DNA of 23,604 nucleotides from JADJWR01 sp964509545. Lineage in GTDB: Bacteria > Pseudomonadota > Gammaproteobacteria > Burkholderiales > Burkholderiaceae_F. The first letter of the stretch is position 1. The number at the start of each line of letters is the position of its first letter. The notes under the pieces were generated by a model. That model had not been told where the DNA came from and did no database searches. It saw only the letters and a program-made list of their open reading frames with translations. This document shows positions 14,974 to 21,837 of this stretch, in pieces. The stretch is taken from NCBI GenBank assembly GCA_964509545.1, contig CAZDXQ010000054.1, positions 1 through 23,604 on the forward strand, given 5' to 3'. Position numbers and translations under genes: made by a program.

Positions 14974-16250
14974 ACACGAACGCGCCGCCTGCGCCGAGCG
15001 GGGCCTTCCATCGCCGCGACGGGACACTGTGCTGTGAAGCTCTGCCGCTGGAGCGAATCGCCGCTCGCTTCGGCACGCCGACTTACGTGTACTCGCGCGC
15101 CGCGATCGAAGCCGCATTCGCGGCATACACCGCCGCATTAAAGGACCGTCCATCGCTGGTCTGCTATGCGATGAAGGCGAATTCGAATCTCGCGGTGCTG
15201 AACGTGCTGGCCCGCTCCGGCGCCGGATTCGACATTGTTTCCGGCGGCGAACTGGCCCGGGTGATCGCCGCCGGTGGCGACCCGCGCCGGGTGGTGTTCT
15301 CCGGCGTCGGCAAGACGACCGCCGAAATCGCGCAAGCGCTGGCCGCCGACATCCTCTGCTTCAACGTCGAATCGGACGCCGAACTGGAGATCGTCGCACG
15401 CGTTGCGGCGGCATCGGGCCGGCGCGCGCGCATTTCGGTGCGCGTCAATCCCGACGTCGATCCGAAGACGCACCCCTACATCTCCACCGGCCTGCGCAGT
15501 AACAAGTTCGGGGTCGCCTACGCAGACACGCTGCCGCTTTACCGACGCGCGGCGGCGATGCAGCACGTCCAGATCGTCGGCATCGACTGCCACATCGGCT
15601 CGCGCATCGGCGAGGTGGCGCCTTACCTTGAAGCCGCCGACCGGCTGCTCGACCTCGTCGATGCGCTGGCGGGCGAGGGCATCCACCTTGCGCACATCGA
15701 CTTCGGCGGCGGATTGGACATCCGCTATCGCGACGAGAATCCGCCGCCCGCGGCCGAACTGATCGGCGCGCTCGTCCGCCGTGTCGAGGCTCGCGGACAC
15801 GGCGGCAAGACGCTGATGTTCGAGCCCGGGCGGTCGATCGTCGGCAATGCCGGCGCGCTGCTCACGCGCGTCAACATCGTCAAGCCGGGCCGGGAAAAGA
15901 ACTTCCTCGTCGTCGATGCGGCAATGAACGACCTGCTGCGTCCTGCCTTGTATGACGCGTGGATGGACGTGCAGCCGGTCGAAAGGCGCGCGGGCCAGCT
16001 GCTTACTTATGATGTCGTCGGCCCGATCTGCGAATCCGGAGACTGGCTCGCACAGGGTCGCCAACTGGCGGTCGAAGCCGGAGACCTGCTGGCGATCCTG
16101 GGCGCCGGCGCCTACGGCATGAGCATGGCCAGCAACTACAACTCGCGCGGCAGGGCGGCGGAGGTGATGGTCGACGGCGACCGTGCCTACGAAATCCGCC
16201 GCCGTGAAACGGTTGAGGATCTGTTCGCGCTCGAATCGGTGCTGCCGTAG
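14970..16250 (+). CDS. lysA: Diaminopimelate decarboxylase
   Basis: Last step of lysine synthesis: decarboxylates meso-diaminopimelate with PLP. 426 residues, group IV (alanine-racemase-fold) decarboxylase. The PLP lysine is Lys69 in CYAMKANSN. Other motifs are DCHIGS (His208), the phosphate-binding DFGGGLDI (244-251), FEPGRSIVGNAG (284-294), the substrate-contacting CESGDWLA (Cys354) and GAYGMSMASNYN with Tyr382. The ATG at 14970 overlaps the lptM stop (ATGA), and AGGA lies about 10 nt upstream. Its last 64 bases are also coding, on the opposite strand, for the end of msrQ. Confidence 0.97.
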   Translation: MNTNAPPAPSGAFHRRDGTLCCEALPLERIAARFGTPTYVYSRAAIEAAFAAYTAALKDRPSLVCYAMKANSNLAVLNVLARSGAGFDIVSGGELARVIAAGGDPRRVVFSGVGKTTAEIAQALAADILCFNVESDAELEIVARVAAASGRRARISVRVNPDVDPKTHPYISTGLRSNKFGVAYADTLPLYRRAAAMQHVQIVGIDCHIGSRIGEVAPYLEAADRLLDLVDALAGEGIHLAHIDFGGGLDIRYRDENPPPAAELIGALVRRVEARGHGGKTLMFEPGRSIVGNAGALLTRVNIVKPGREKNFLVVDAAMNDLLRPALYDAWMDVQPVERRAGQLLTYDVVGPICESGDWLAQGRQLAVEAGDLLAILGAGAYGMSMASNYNSRGRAAEVMVDGDRAYEIRRRETVEDLFALESVLP

Positions 16251-16909
16251 CCGGGCGGCGCGTCCCTGCCCAGCCAGCGCAACAGCCGTACCCCGAGCAG
16301 CAGTCCGATCACGCCTGCATAAACGAGCGGTTCGGCGATGTCGTTCTTGGCCGCCTTCTGCCACCAGTAGTGCACGATGGCCAACAGCGCAATCAGATAG
16401 ACGAGCCGGTGCAGCCGCTGCCAGTTGCGCCCACCGAGCCGCTTCACCCAGCCGTTGGTCGAGGTTACCGCCAGCGGCAGCAGCAGCAGCAGCGTCGCGA
16501 ACCCGACGGTGATGTACGGACGCTTGGCAAGGTCCTTCCAGATCGCCGCGGCATCGAACCACTGGTCGAGCCACAGCCAGGCGCTGAAGTGCAGCAGAGC
16601 ATAGAAGAAAGTGAACAGACCGAACATCCGGCGCAGGCGCAGCAGCCAGGCCCAACCCGTCGCCAGCCGCAACGGCGTGATCGAAAGCGTGACGGTGAGC
16701 GCGATCAAGGTCCACGTGCCCAGAGAGCGGATCAGGAACTCGACCGGGTTTGCGCCGAGCCCGCCGCCGTAGCCCAGCCAGGCAAGCCGCGCGAGCGGCA
16801 GCAGTGCAAGCAGGAACAGTGCCGCCCGCAGGCGATTGAAGGTCGTCGGCGCCAATGCCGGCGGCACGATCGAGGCCAGCGGCAGCAGCGGTGTTGGCCG
16901 TGCGCTCAT
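16187..16909 (-). CDS. msrQ: Haem-binding membrane subunit MsrQ of the periplasmic methionine sulfoxide reductase
   Basis: Passes electrons from the quinone pool or a flavin reductase to MsrP. 240 residues with about six membrane segments of the ferric-reductase-like family. The haem ligands are probably His107 (YALLHFSAW), His167 (QRLHRLVYL) and His180 (LAIVHYWW). TSTNGWVKRLGGRNWQRLH is the typical YedZ loop. It starts ATG at 16907-16909, 9 bp after msrP, in the same operon. Compared with about 211 residues in E. coli, it has a hydrophilic tail of about 25 residues (RDAPPGYGSTDSS and on) that is encoded across the end of lysA, a 64-bp tail-to-tail overlap. Confidence 0.93.
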   Translation of the reverse strand: MSARPTPLLPLASIVPPALAPTTFNRLRAALFLLALLPLARLAWLGYGGGLGANPVEFLIRSLGTWTLIALTVTLSITPLRLATGWAWLLRLRRMFGLFTFFYALLHFSAWLWLDQWFDAAAIWKDLAKRPYITVGFATLLLLLPLAVTSTNGWVKRLGGRNWQRLHRLVYLIALLAIVHYWWQKAAKNDIAEPLVYAGVIGLLLGVRLLRWLGRDAPPGYGSTDSSANRSSTVSRRRIS

Positions 16910-16918
16910 CGCCCGTCC

Positions 16919-17872
16919 CTAGTAGAACCGGGCCAGATCCATGCCCGCGTAAAGCGCCGCCACCTGCTCGCCGTAGCCGTTGAACATCAGGGTAGGCCGC
17001 CGGCGGGTGAACAGGCCGTCCTCACCGAGGCGCCTTTCGCTCGCCTGGCTCCATCGCGGATGATCGACGTTCGGATTCACGTTGGAATAAAAGCCGTACT
17101 CGTTCGGCGCCGACTTCTGCCAGCTGTTAACAGGCTGCCGTCCGACGAAACGGATGCGGACCAGCGACTTGGCGCTCTTGAATCCGTATTTCCAGGGCAC
17201 GACGAGGCGCAGCGGCGCGCCGTTCTGGTTGGGCAGCACTTCGCCGTACAGGCCGAAGGTGAGCAGCGTCAGCGGATGCATCGCCTCGTCCATCCGCAAC
17301 CCTTCCACGTACGGCCAGTCAAGTACGCGCGAGCGCAGACCCGGCATCTGCTTCGGGTCGGCCAGCGTGGTGAATTCGACGAACTTCGCGTTACCTGTGG
17401 GTTCAACGCGCTTGATCAGTTCGGCCAGCGGGTAGCCGATCCACGGCACCACCGCCGACCACGCCTCCACGCAACGCAGCCTGTAGACGCGCTCCTCGAG
17501 CGGCGCCAGTCTGAGCAGATCGTCGATATCGAAGCTGCGCGGCCGCCGCACCTCGCCCTCGATGGCGACCTGCCACGGTCGGATCTTCAGCCGGCCCGGC
17601 GCATGCCGCGCCGGATCGTCCTTCTCCGTGCCGAACTCGTAGAAGTTGCAGTAGCTGGTGGCCAATCCGTATGGGGTCGGTCGCTCCATGGTCGACAGCG
17701 GGCTCGGTCGGCCGGGGAGCTTGTTCGCCGTCGCACTCTGCGCCGCCCCTTGATGCGCAACGCCGATCAGTCCCGTGGCAGCAGCGGCCTGCAGCAACGC
17801 CCGGCGACTCTTCCAGACGCCCTTTGGCGTGATCTCGGAGGGTGCAATGTCATCGGGGCGGCGGATCAGCAT
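16919..17872 (-). CDS. msrP: Periplasmic methionine sulfoxide reductase catalytic subunit MsrP (molybdopterin)
   Basis: Tat-exported molybdoenzyme that repairs oxidised methionine in periplasmic proteins, working with MsrQ. 317 residues. The N-terminus MLIRRPDDIAPSEITPKGVW, then the twin-arginine motif SRRALLQ and a hydrophobic Ala-rich stretch, is standard. The molybdenum-ligating cysteine is Cys134 in RLRCVEAWSAVVPW. NFYEFGTEKDDP (76-87), PWKYGFKSAKSLVRI (226-240) and the C-terminal RPTLMFNGYGEQVAALY-type sequence are family hallmarks. ATG at 17870-17872 has GGAG 6 nt upstream; the frame stays open far upstream, but that part is antisense to guaC and is not coding. Confidence 0.95.
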   Translation of the reverse strand: MLIRRPDDIAPSEITPKGVWKSRRALLQAAAATGLIGVAHQGAAQSATANKLPGRPSPLSTMERPTPYGLATSYCNFYEFGTEKDDPARHAPGRLKIRPWQVAIEGEVRRPRSFDIDDLLRLAPLEERVYRLRCVEAWSAVVPWIGYPLAELIKRVEPTGNAKFVEFTTLADPKQMPGLRSRVLDWPYVEGLRMDEAMHPLTLLTFGLYGEVLPNQNGAPLRLVVPWKYGFKSAKSLVRIRFVGRQPVNSWQKSAPNEYGFYSNVNPNVDHPRWSQASERRLGEDGLFTRRRPTLMFNGYGEQVAALYAGMDLARFY

Positions 17873-17954
17873 CTGGGGCTCCGGGCTCGGCGAGCCATGG
17901 ATAGTCGAGACCAACCCGCAAACATTACCCGGTGGTTCGCTGGCGGGCTGAGTT

Positions 17955-17971
17955 CTGACCGGCGGGGTCAG
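17955..17971. promoter_or_regulatory. Perfect 6-bp inverted repeat in the msrP-guaC divergent region
   Basis: CTGACC-GGCGG-GGTCAG is a dyad with a 5-bp spacer, 84 bp upstream of msrP and 61 bp upstream of guaC. This is a plausible operator half-site pair for a dimeric regulator. Only the symmetry is seen; no regulator is known. Confidence 0.25.
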
Positions 17972-18031
17972 CCGGGGTTCCGAGCCCTGAAACCCTACAC
18001 TTGCCCAGGGCGTCAAACCGGAGGCTGGCCG

Positions 18032-19072
18032 ATGCATATCGAACACGAAGTCAAGCTCGACTACAAGGACGTGCTGATTCGGCCCAAGCGTTCGACGCTG
18101 ACCTCGCGCAGCGAAGTCGACATCGCGCGTGAGTTCGCGTTTCGACACGCCAGGGTGCAGTACCGCGGCATTCCGATCATCGCCGCCAACATGGACACCA
18201 TCGGTACCTTCGAGATGGCGCATGCGCTCGACCGCTTCGGAATGTCGACCGCGCTGCACAAGCACTACGCCGTCGACCAGTACGCCGGTTTCTTCGTCCC
18301 GCTCGAACGCAAGTCGGCGGCGTTTTATTCGATGGGCATCACCCGTGCCGACGAGGAAAAGTTCGGCCAGCTGATGCGCTCCGCGCCGGGGGCCGTGCAG
18401 TATGCGTGCGTCGACGTTGCCAACGGCTATCACGAGAATTTCGTCACCTTCGTCGCGCGGCTGCGCAGCCAGTACCCGCAACTGGTGATCATGGCCGGCA
18501 ACGTCGTCACCGGCGAGATGACCGAGGAACTGATCCTGTCGGGGGCGGACATCGTCAAAGTCGGCATCGGACCCGGATCGGTCTGCACGACGCGCAGTCT
18601 GACCGGCGTCGGTTATCCGCAGCTGTCGGCAGTGATCGAGTGCGCGGACGCTGCGCACGGTCTCGGCGGACACATCTGCGCCGACGGCGGCTGCACGACG
18701 CCCGGGGACGTGGCCAAGGCCTTTGGCGGAGGCGCCGATTTCGTCATGCTCGGCGGCATGCTGGCCGGCCACGATGAATGCGGCGGCGAACTGATCGAGC
18801 GCGACGGCGCGAAACTGCAGCGCTTCTACGGAATGAGCAGCCGTACGGCCATGGAGCTGCATTCCGGCGGTGTCGCCGAGTACCGGGCCGCCGAAGGCAA
18901 GGAGGTACTGGTGCCGTATCGCGGCGAGGTCGCCCGCACGGTGCAGGAGATTCTCGGCGGCGTCCGCTCGGCCTGCACCTACGTCGGCGCGCGAAGGCTG
19001 AAGGAATTGTCGAAGCGGACGACTTTCATCCGCGTGACCCAGCAGGCCAACGAAGTCTTCGGCAAACCGTGA
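18032..19072 (+). CDS. guaC: GMP reductase
   Basis: Reductively deaminates GMP to IMP with NADPH, recycling guanine nucleotides to adenine nucleotides, in the cytosol. 346 residues, the length of E. coli GuaC (347), and strikingly similar along its length: YKDVLIRPKRSTL, IPIIAANMDTIGTFEM, VDVANGY, AGNVVTGEM, then KVGIGPGSVCTTR with catalytic Cys185 and GGGADFVMLGGMLAGH. It lacks CBS domains and has the GuaC-type rather than GuaB-type sequence, so it is not IMP dehydrogenase. ATG at 18032 has GGAGG about 9 nt upstream. It is divergent from msrP and convergent with the cytochrome gene. Base use is as GC-rich as its neighbours, so any transfer is old. Confidence 0.95.
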   Translation: MHIEHEVKLDYKDVLIRPKRSTLTSRSEVDIAREFAFRHARVQYRGIPIIAANMDTIGTFEMAHALDRFGMSTALHKHYAVDQYAGFFVPLERKSAAFYSMGITRADEEKFGQLMRSAPGAVQYACVDVANGYHENFVTFVARLRSQYPQLVIMAGNVVTGEMTEELILSGADIVKVGIGPGSVCTTRSLTGVGYPQLSAVIECADAAHGLGGHICADGGCTTPGDVAKAFGGGADFVMLGGMLAGHDECGGELIERDGAKLQRFYGMSSRTAMELHSGGVAEYRAAEGKEVLVPYRGEVARTVQEILGGVRSACTYVGARRLKELSKRTTFIRVTQQANEVFGKP

Positions 19073-19093
19073 AGCGGCACTGCGATGGCGAGG

Positions 19094-19108
19094 TCCGCCC
19101 CTTGCGGA
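19094..19108. terminator. Weak hairpin between the convergent guaC and cytochrome c4 genes
   Basis: TCCGC-CCCTT-GCGGA, a perfect 5-bp stem extendable by a G-T and a G-C pair, sits in the 55-bp gap. There is no T tract on either side, so it is at best a weak or Rho-assisted end. Confidence 0.2.
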
Positions 19109-19127
19109 TCCGGGCCGCGCCCGCCGA

Positions 19128-19796
19128 TCAGCGCAATCCGGCGACGTAATCCGCGACTGCGCGCATCTCCGCCTCGGACAGCCGCGCCGCGATCTGCGCC
19201 ATAGGCACGTTGTTGCGCCGCGTGCCGTCGCGGAAGGCCTTCAGCTGTGACTCCGAATACTCGGCATGCTGGCCGGCCAGGCGCGGGTACTGCGCCGGGA
19301 TGCCGGCCCCGTCCGGGCTGTGGCAGCCGTTGCAGGCGGGCACGCCCTTCTCCGGAATGCCGGCGCGATAGATCCGCTGGCCAAGATCGAGCGTGTCTCG
19401 AATGCGTGCAGCACCCGGCTTGTGCGGCTGGCGCGCATAGTGGGCGGCAACGTGAAGCCGGTCGGCCTCCGAGATCGCGCCGAGGATCCCCGTCATGATG
19501 CTGTTCACGCGGGCGCCCTTGTCGTCGGCCGGCTTGGCATAGTCATTCAGCTGCTTGTACAGATAAACCGCGTCCTGCCCGGACAGCTTTGGATTGGCGG
19601 CGATCGTCGAATTGCCATCAGCACCATGGCAGGCCGCGCAGATCGTATTGGCGATTTCCTGGCCTCGCTTCAGGTCGGGCCTGGCGGACGCGGCCTTCTC
19701 CTGCGCCGCGGCGGCGAACGGAATCGTCAAGCCCAAGGCCGCTGTCGCAAGAACGCGGCCGAAAACGGTAGGCATCGAACGGAGCATGGATTTCAT
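19128..19796 (-). CDS. Di-haem cytochrome c4
   Basis: Periplasmic electron carrier, usually between the bc1 complex and terminal oxidases. 222 residues: a Sec signal peptide (hydrophobic stretch at about 12-31, likely cleavage after AAAAQ) and two cytochrome c domains. The haem sites are CAACH (53-57) and CNGCH (155-159), each followed by xxDG. The probable axial methionines are Met101 (NSIMTGI) and Met199 (NNVPMAQIA). NPKLSGQDAVYLYKQL and YPRLAGQHAEY are the paired c4 motifs. The start at 19796 is chosen because it gives a standard signal peptide; ATGs at 19787 and 19775 are alternatives and none has a clear ribosome site. It is divergent from engB. Confidence 0.93.
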   Translation of the reverse strand: MKSMLRSMPTVFGRVLATAALGLTIPFAAAAQEKAASARPDLKRGQEIANTICAACHGADGNSTIAANPKLSGQDAVYLYKQLNDYAKPADDKGARVNSIMTGILGAISEADRLHVAAHYARQPHKPGAARIRDTLDLGQRIYRAGIPEKGVPACNGCHSPDGAGIPAQYPRLAGQHAEYSESQLKAFRDGTRRNNVPMAQIAARLSEAEMRAVADYVAGLR

Positions 19797-19923
19797 TGCC
19801 GATTGTTGTTGGCTTGCGCAGGTCCGGCGCCTGGCCCGCACACGAGCCACAGCCGCCGGATCAAAGCCGCGTATTCTACCGGAGCCCCCCGCGGCGCCTG
19901 CCTGCGTTGATCGTCCGCCCATC

Positions 19924-20565
19924 GTGCTGCGATTCGAGTCCGCCCGCTTCGCAACCTCCGTAGCCGAACTCGCCCAGCTGAATCGCGCGCCGCTGGCGAT
20001 GGTGCCGGAGATCGCCTTCGCCGGCCGCTCGAATGCCGGCAAGTCCACGGTCATCAATGTGCTCACGACTCAGCGACAGCTTGCCCACGCCAGCAAGACG
20101 CCGGGACGCACGCAACTGCTGAACTTCTTCGAACTGCCTGCACCAGATCGGACGGGCGCGCCGACGGTCGCGGCCTATCTGGTCGACCTGCCCGGTTACG
20201 GCTTTGCGAAGGTGGACGCGCAGGTTCGCGCGCGCTGGGACCAACTGGTTGGCGGCTATCTGGCGAGTCGGCGCCTGCTGGCCGGCGTCGCGCTCGTCAT
20301 GGACGCGCGCCGTCCACTGGCGGATGCCGATGAGCAACTGCTCGCTTGGCTGGCAACGCGCGCGGACGCAGGCCGCCTGCGCGTTCATTTCATCCTGAAC
20401 AAGGCCGACCAGATCGGCCGCAGTGAACGAAAACGCGTTCTGTCACTGGCGGAACAGCGTGCCGAAACGCTGCCGATGCTCGTGTCAGTGCAGTTGTTTT
20501 CCGGCCTCAAGCGCGACGGCGTCGAGCAACTGCGCCGGACACTGTCCGAGATCGTCGGATCGTGA
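19924..20565 (+). CDS. engB: Ribosome biogenesis GTP-binding protein EngB/YsxC
   Basis: Essential TRAFAC-class GTPase that helps assemble the 50S subunit. 213 residues from the GTG at 19924. The G1 loop is AGRSNAGKST (33-42), G2 is TPGRTQ (59-64), G3 is DLPGYGFAKV (88-97) and G4 is NKAD (159-162). The N-terminus (LRFESARFATSVAEL) resembles other family members. The frame is open upstream into the cytochrome signal-peptide region on the other strand, but no good ATG with a ribosome site precedes 19924, so the start is provisional. Confidence 0.94.
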   Translation: MLRFESARFATSVAELAQLNRAPLAMVPEIAFAGRSNAGKSTVINVLTTQRQLAHASKTPGRTQLLNFFELPAPDRTGAPTVAAYLVDLPGYGFAKVDAQVRARWDQLVGGYLASRRLLAGVALVMDARRPLADADEQLLAWLATRADAGRLRVHFILNKADQIGRSERKRVLSLAEQRAETLPMLVSVQLFSGLKRDGVEQLRRTLSEIVGS

Positions 20566-20639
20566 GCGACAACCGCGGTCACCGCCTCCACCTGCGGGCG
20601 CAGCCGCACGACGCCGTAGTGGCTCCCCCAAAGAGACCG

Positions 20640-20655
20640 GCGCGCCAGGGCGCGC
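20640..20655 (+). terminator. GC-rich hairpin downstream of engB
   Basis: GCGCGC-CAGG-GCGCGC, a perfect 6-bp stem with a 4-nt loop, 75 bp after the engB stop. No T tract follows, so an intrinsic terminator is doubtful; it may protect a processed 3' end. Confidence 0.25.
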
Positions 20656-20672
20656 GCGTATCATCGAGCGCG

Positions 20673-20702
20673 AAAAAAAACCCCGAATCAAGGCTCGGGG
20701 CT
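20673..20702 (-). terminator. Strong intrinsic terminator on the minus strand between engB and hemB
   Basis: Read on the minus strand, CCCCGA (20695-20700), an 8-nt loop (20687-20694) and TCGGGG (20681-20686) are followed by eight consecutive T (20673-20680). Orientation is unambiguous: the plus strand has only CTTAATG after the stem. No protein gene on the minus strand lies upstream, because hemB runs the other way, so the terminator must end a non-coding transcript. Confidence 0.8.
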
Positions 20703-20746
20703 TAATGCCTTCTTGAGGCCCCGCTCAGGGAGGAACAGCGGGAGGC

Positions 20747-20769
20747 GACGCAAGTCACCCGACGCAAGT
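20747..20769 (-). repeat. Short tandem direct repeat GACGCAAGT
   Basis: Two identical 9-bp copies (20747-20755 and 20761-20769) with a 5-bp spacer, period 14. They lie in the 5' part of the putative small RNA, or just upstream of its structured core. Could be a protein-binding site or a duplicated seed; no match known. Confidence 0.35.
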
Positions 20770-20810
20770 TTCGCCGATTCCGCCGCAAAGAAAAGTTCGG
20801 AATTTCACGT

Positions 20811-21818
20811 ATGTCGATACCCGGTCAGTACCCCGCACTGCGGATGCGTCGCATGCGCCGCGACGAGTTCTCCCGCCGGATGATGCGCGAGCACCGGCTC
20901 ACGACCGACGACCTGATTTATCCCGTCTTCGTGCTGGACGGCAGCAAGCGGCGCGAGGACGTTGCCTCCATGCCGGGGGTGCAGCGGTTGTCGATCGACC
21001 TGCTGCTGCCCGTGGCCGAGCAGTGCATCGCCGCGGCAATTCCGGTTGTGGCGCTTTTCCCGGTCATCGACCCGCAGCTGAAGACCGCCGACGGCCGCGA
21101 AGCGACGAATCCGAACGGGCTTGTGCCACGCGCCGTGCGCGAACTGAAGAGTCGCTTTCCGGCGCTGGGGCTGCTGACCGACGTCGCCTTGGATCCGTTC
21201 ACCACGCATGGGCAGGATGGATTGATCGACGAGACCGGTTACGTGCTGAACGACCCGACGATCGAGGTCCTGCGCAAGCAGGCCTTGGTGCAGGCCGACG
21301 CCGGCGTAGACATCGTCGCGCCAAGCGACATGATGGACGGCCGCATCGGCGCGATCCGCCGGACGCTCGAGGAGGCGGGGCACATCCATACGCGCATCAT
21401 GGCCTATTCGGCAAAGTACGCGAGCGCGTTCTATGGCCCGTTCCGCGATGCCGTCGGCTCGACCGCGAACCTCGGAAGCTCGAGCAAGTCCGTCTATCAG
21501 ATGGATCCGGCCAACAGCGACGAGGCGCTGCGCGAGGTGGCCCTCGATGTCGCGGAAGGTGCCGATATGGTGATGGTCAAGCCCGGCATGCCGTATCTGG
21601 ACATCGTGCGCCGGGTGAAGGACGAGTTCAAGATGCCGACCTACGTGTACCAGGTCAGCGGCGAGTACGCGATGCTTAAGGCTGCGGCGGGCAACGGCTG
21701 GCTCGACGAGAAGAAGGTCGTGCTCGAGTCACTGATCGCCTTCAAGCGCGCCGGCGCCGACGGTGTGCTGACTTATTTCGCCCTGCAGGTCGCGAACTGG
21801 CTGGCGCAGGAACGCTGA
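20811..21818 (+). CDS. hemB: Delta-aminolevulinic acid dehydratase (porphobilinogen synthase)
   Basis: Condenses two 5-aminolevulinate molecules to porphobilinogen in tetrapyrrole synthesis, in the cytosol. 335 residues. The Schiff-base lysines are Lys202 (AYSAKYASAFYGPFRDA) and Lys257 (MVKPGMPYLD). The metal loop DVALDPFTTHGQDG (124-137) has Asp in place of the zinc-binding cysteines, the Pseudomonas-type, magnesium-dependent class. Also typical are PVFVLDG, IVAPSDMMDGR and YQMDPANSDEAL. The N-terminal arm is Arg/Met-rich. The ATG at 20811 starts MSIPGQYPALRMRR; upstream GGAATTTCACGT offers a partial ribosome site. The CorA-type gene follows after 19 bp. Confidence 0.97.
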   Translation: MSIPGQYPALRMRRMRRDEFSRRMMREHRLTTDDLIYPVFVLDGSKRREDVASMPGVQRLSIDLLLPVAEQCIAAAIPVVALFPVIDPQLKTADGREATNPNGLVPRAVRELKSRFPALGLLTDVALDPFTTHGQDGLIDETGYVLNDPTIEVLRKQALVQADAGVDIVAPSDMMDGRIGAIRRTLEEAGHIHTRIMAYSAKYASAFYGPFRDAVGSTANLGSSSKSVYQMDPANSDEALREVALDVAEGADMVMVKPGMPYLDIVRRVKDEFKMPTYVYQVSGEYAMLKAAAGNGWLDEKKVVLESLIAFKRAGADGVLTYFALQVANWLAQER

Positions 21819-21837
21819 TCGGAACCTGTCCCGGTCG

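Larger units (their letters stand above)
20673..20790 (-). ncRNA. Putative small RNA with an exposed anti-Shine-Dalgarno loop
   Basis: Three hairpins lie in series on the minus strand. SL1 is 20720-20742, a perfect stem CCCGCT/AGCGGG with an 11-nt loop GTTCCTCCCTG. SL2 is 20707-20719 (GCCT-CAAGA-AGGC). SL3 is the intrinsic terminator at 20673-20702. The loop of SL1 displays UUCCUCCCU, complementary to GGAGG-type ribosome sites, a layout known from proteobacterial trans-acting sRNAs with CU-rich loops (for example the CCUCCUCCC RNAs of alphaproteobacteria). The 5' end is not defined; 20790 is a guess giving about 120 nt. No sigma-70 promoter is obvious. A GAACTT box lies near 20792-20797 and might suit an alternative sigma factor. 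No reading frame with a ribosome site is visible inside. Confidence 0.6.

Noticed and set aside
16370..18031. Long N-terminal extension of the guaC frame (900 codons in all)
   Set aside because: Antisense to msrQ and msrP; Arg/Gln-rich shadow sequence. GuaC has a standard N-terminus and a GGAGG site at 18032.
17873..18862. Upstream extension of the msrP frame
   Set aside because: Antisense to guaC; msrP has a good Tat signal and ribosome site at 17872.
18032..19072. IMP dehydrogenase (guaB) for this frame
   Set aside because: Length of 346 residues, no CBS domains and near-identity of motifs to E. coli GuaC make GMP reductase the better call.
20811..21389. 194-codon minus-strand frame over hemB as a source for the minus-strand terminator
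   Set aside because: Sequence is an Arg/His-rich shadow of hemB with no ribosome site; the hairpin series fits a non-coding RNA better.
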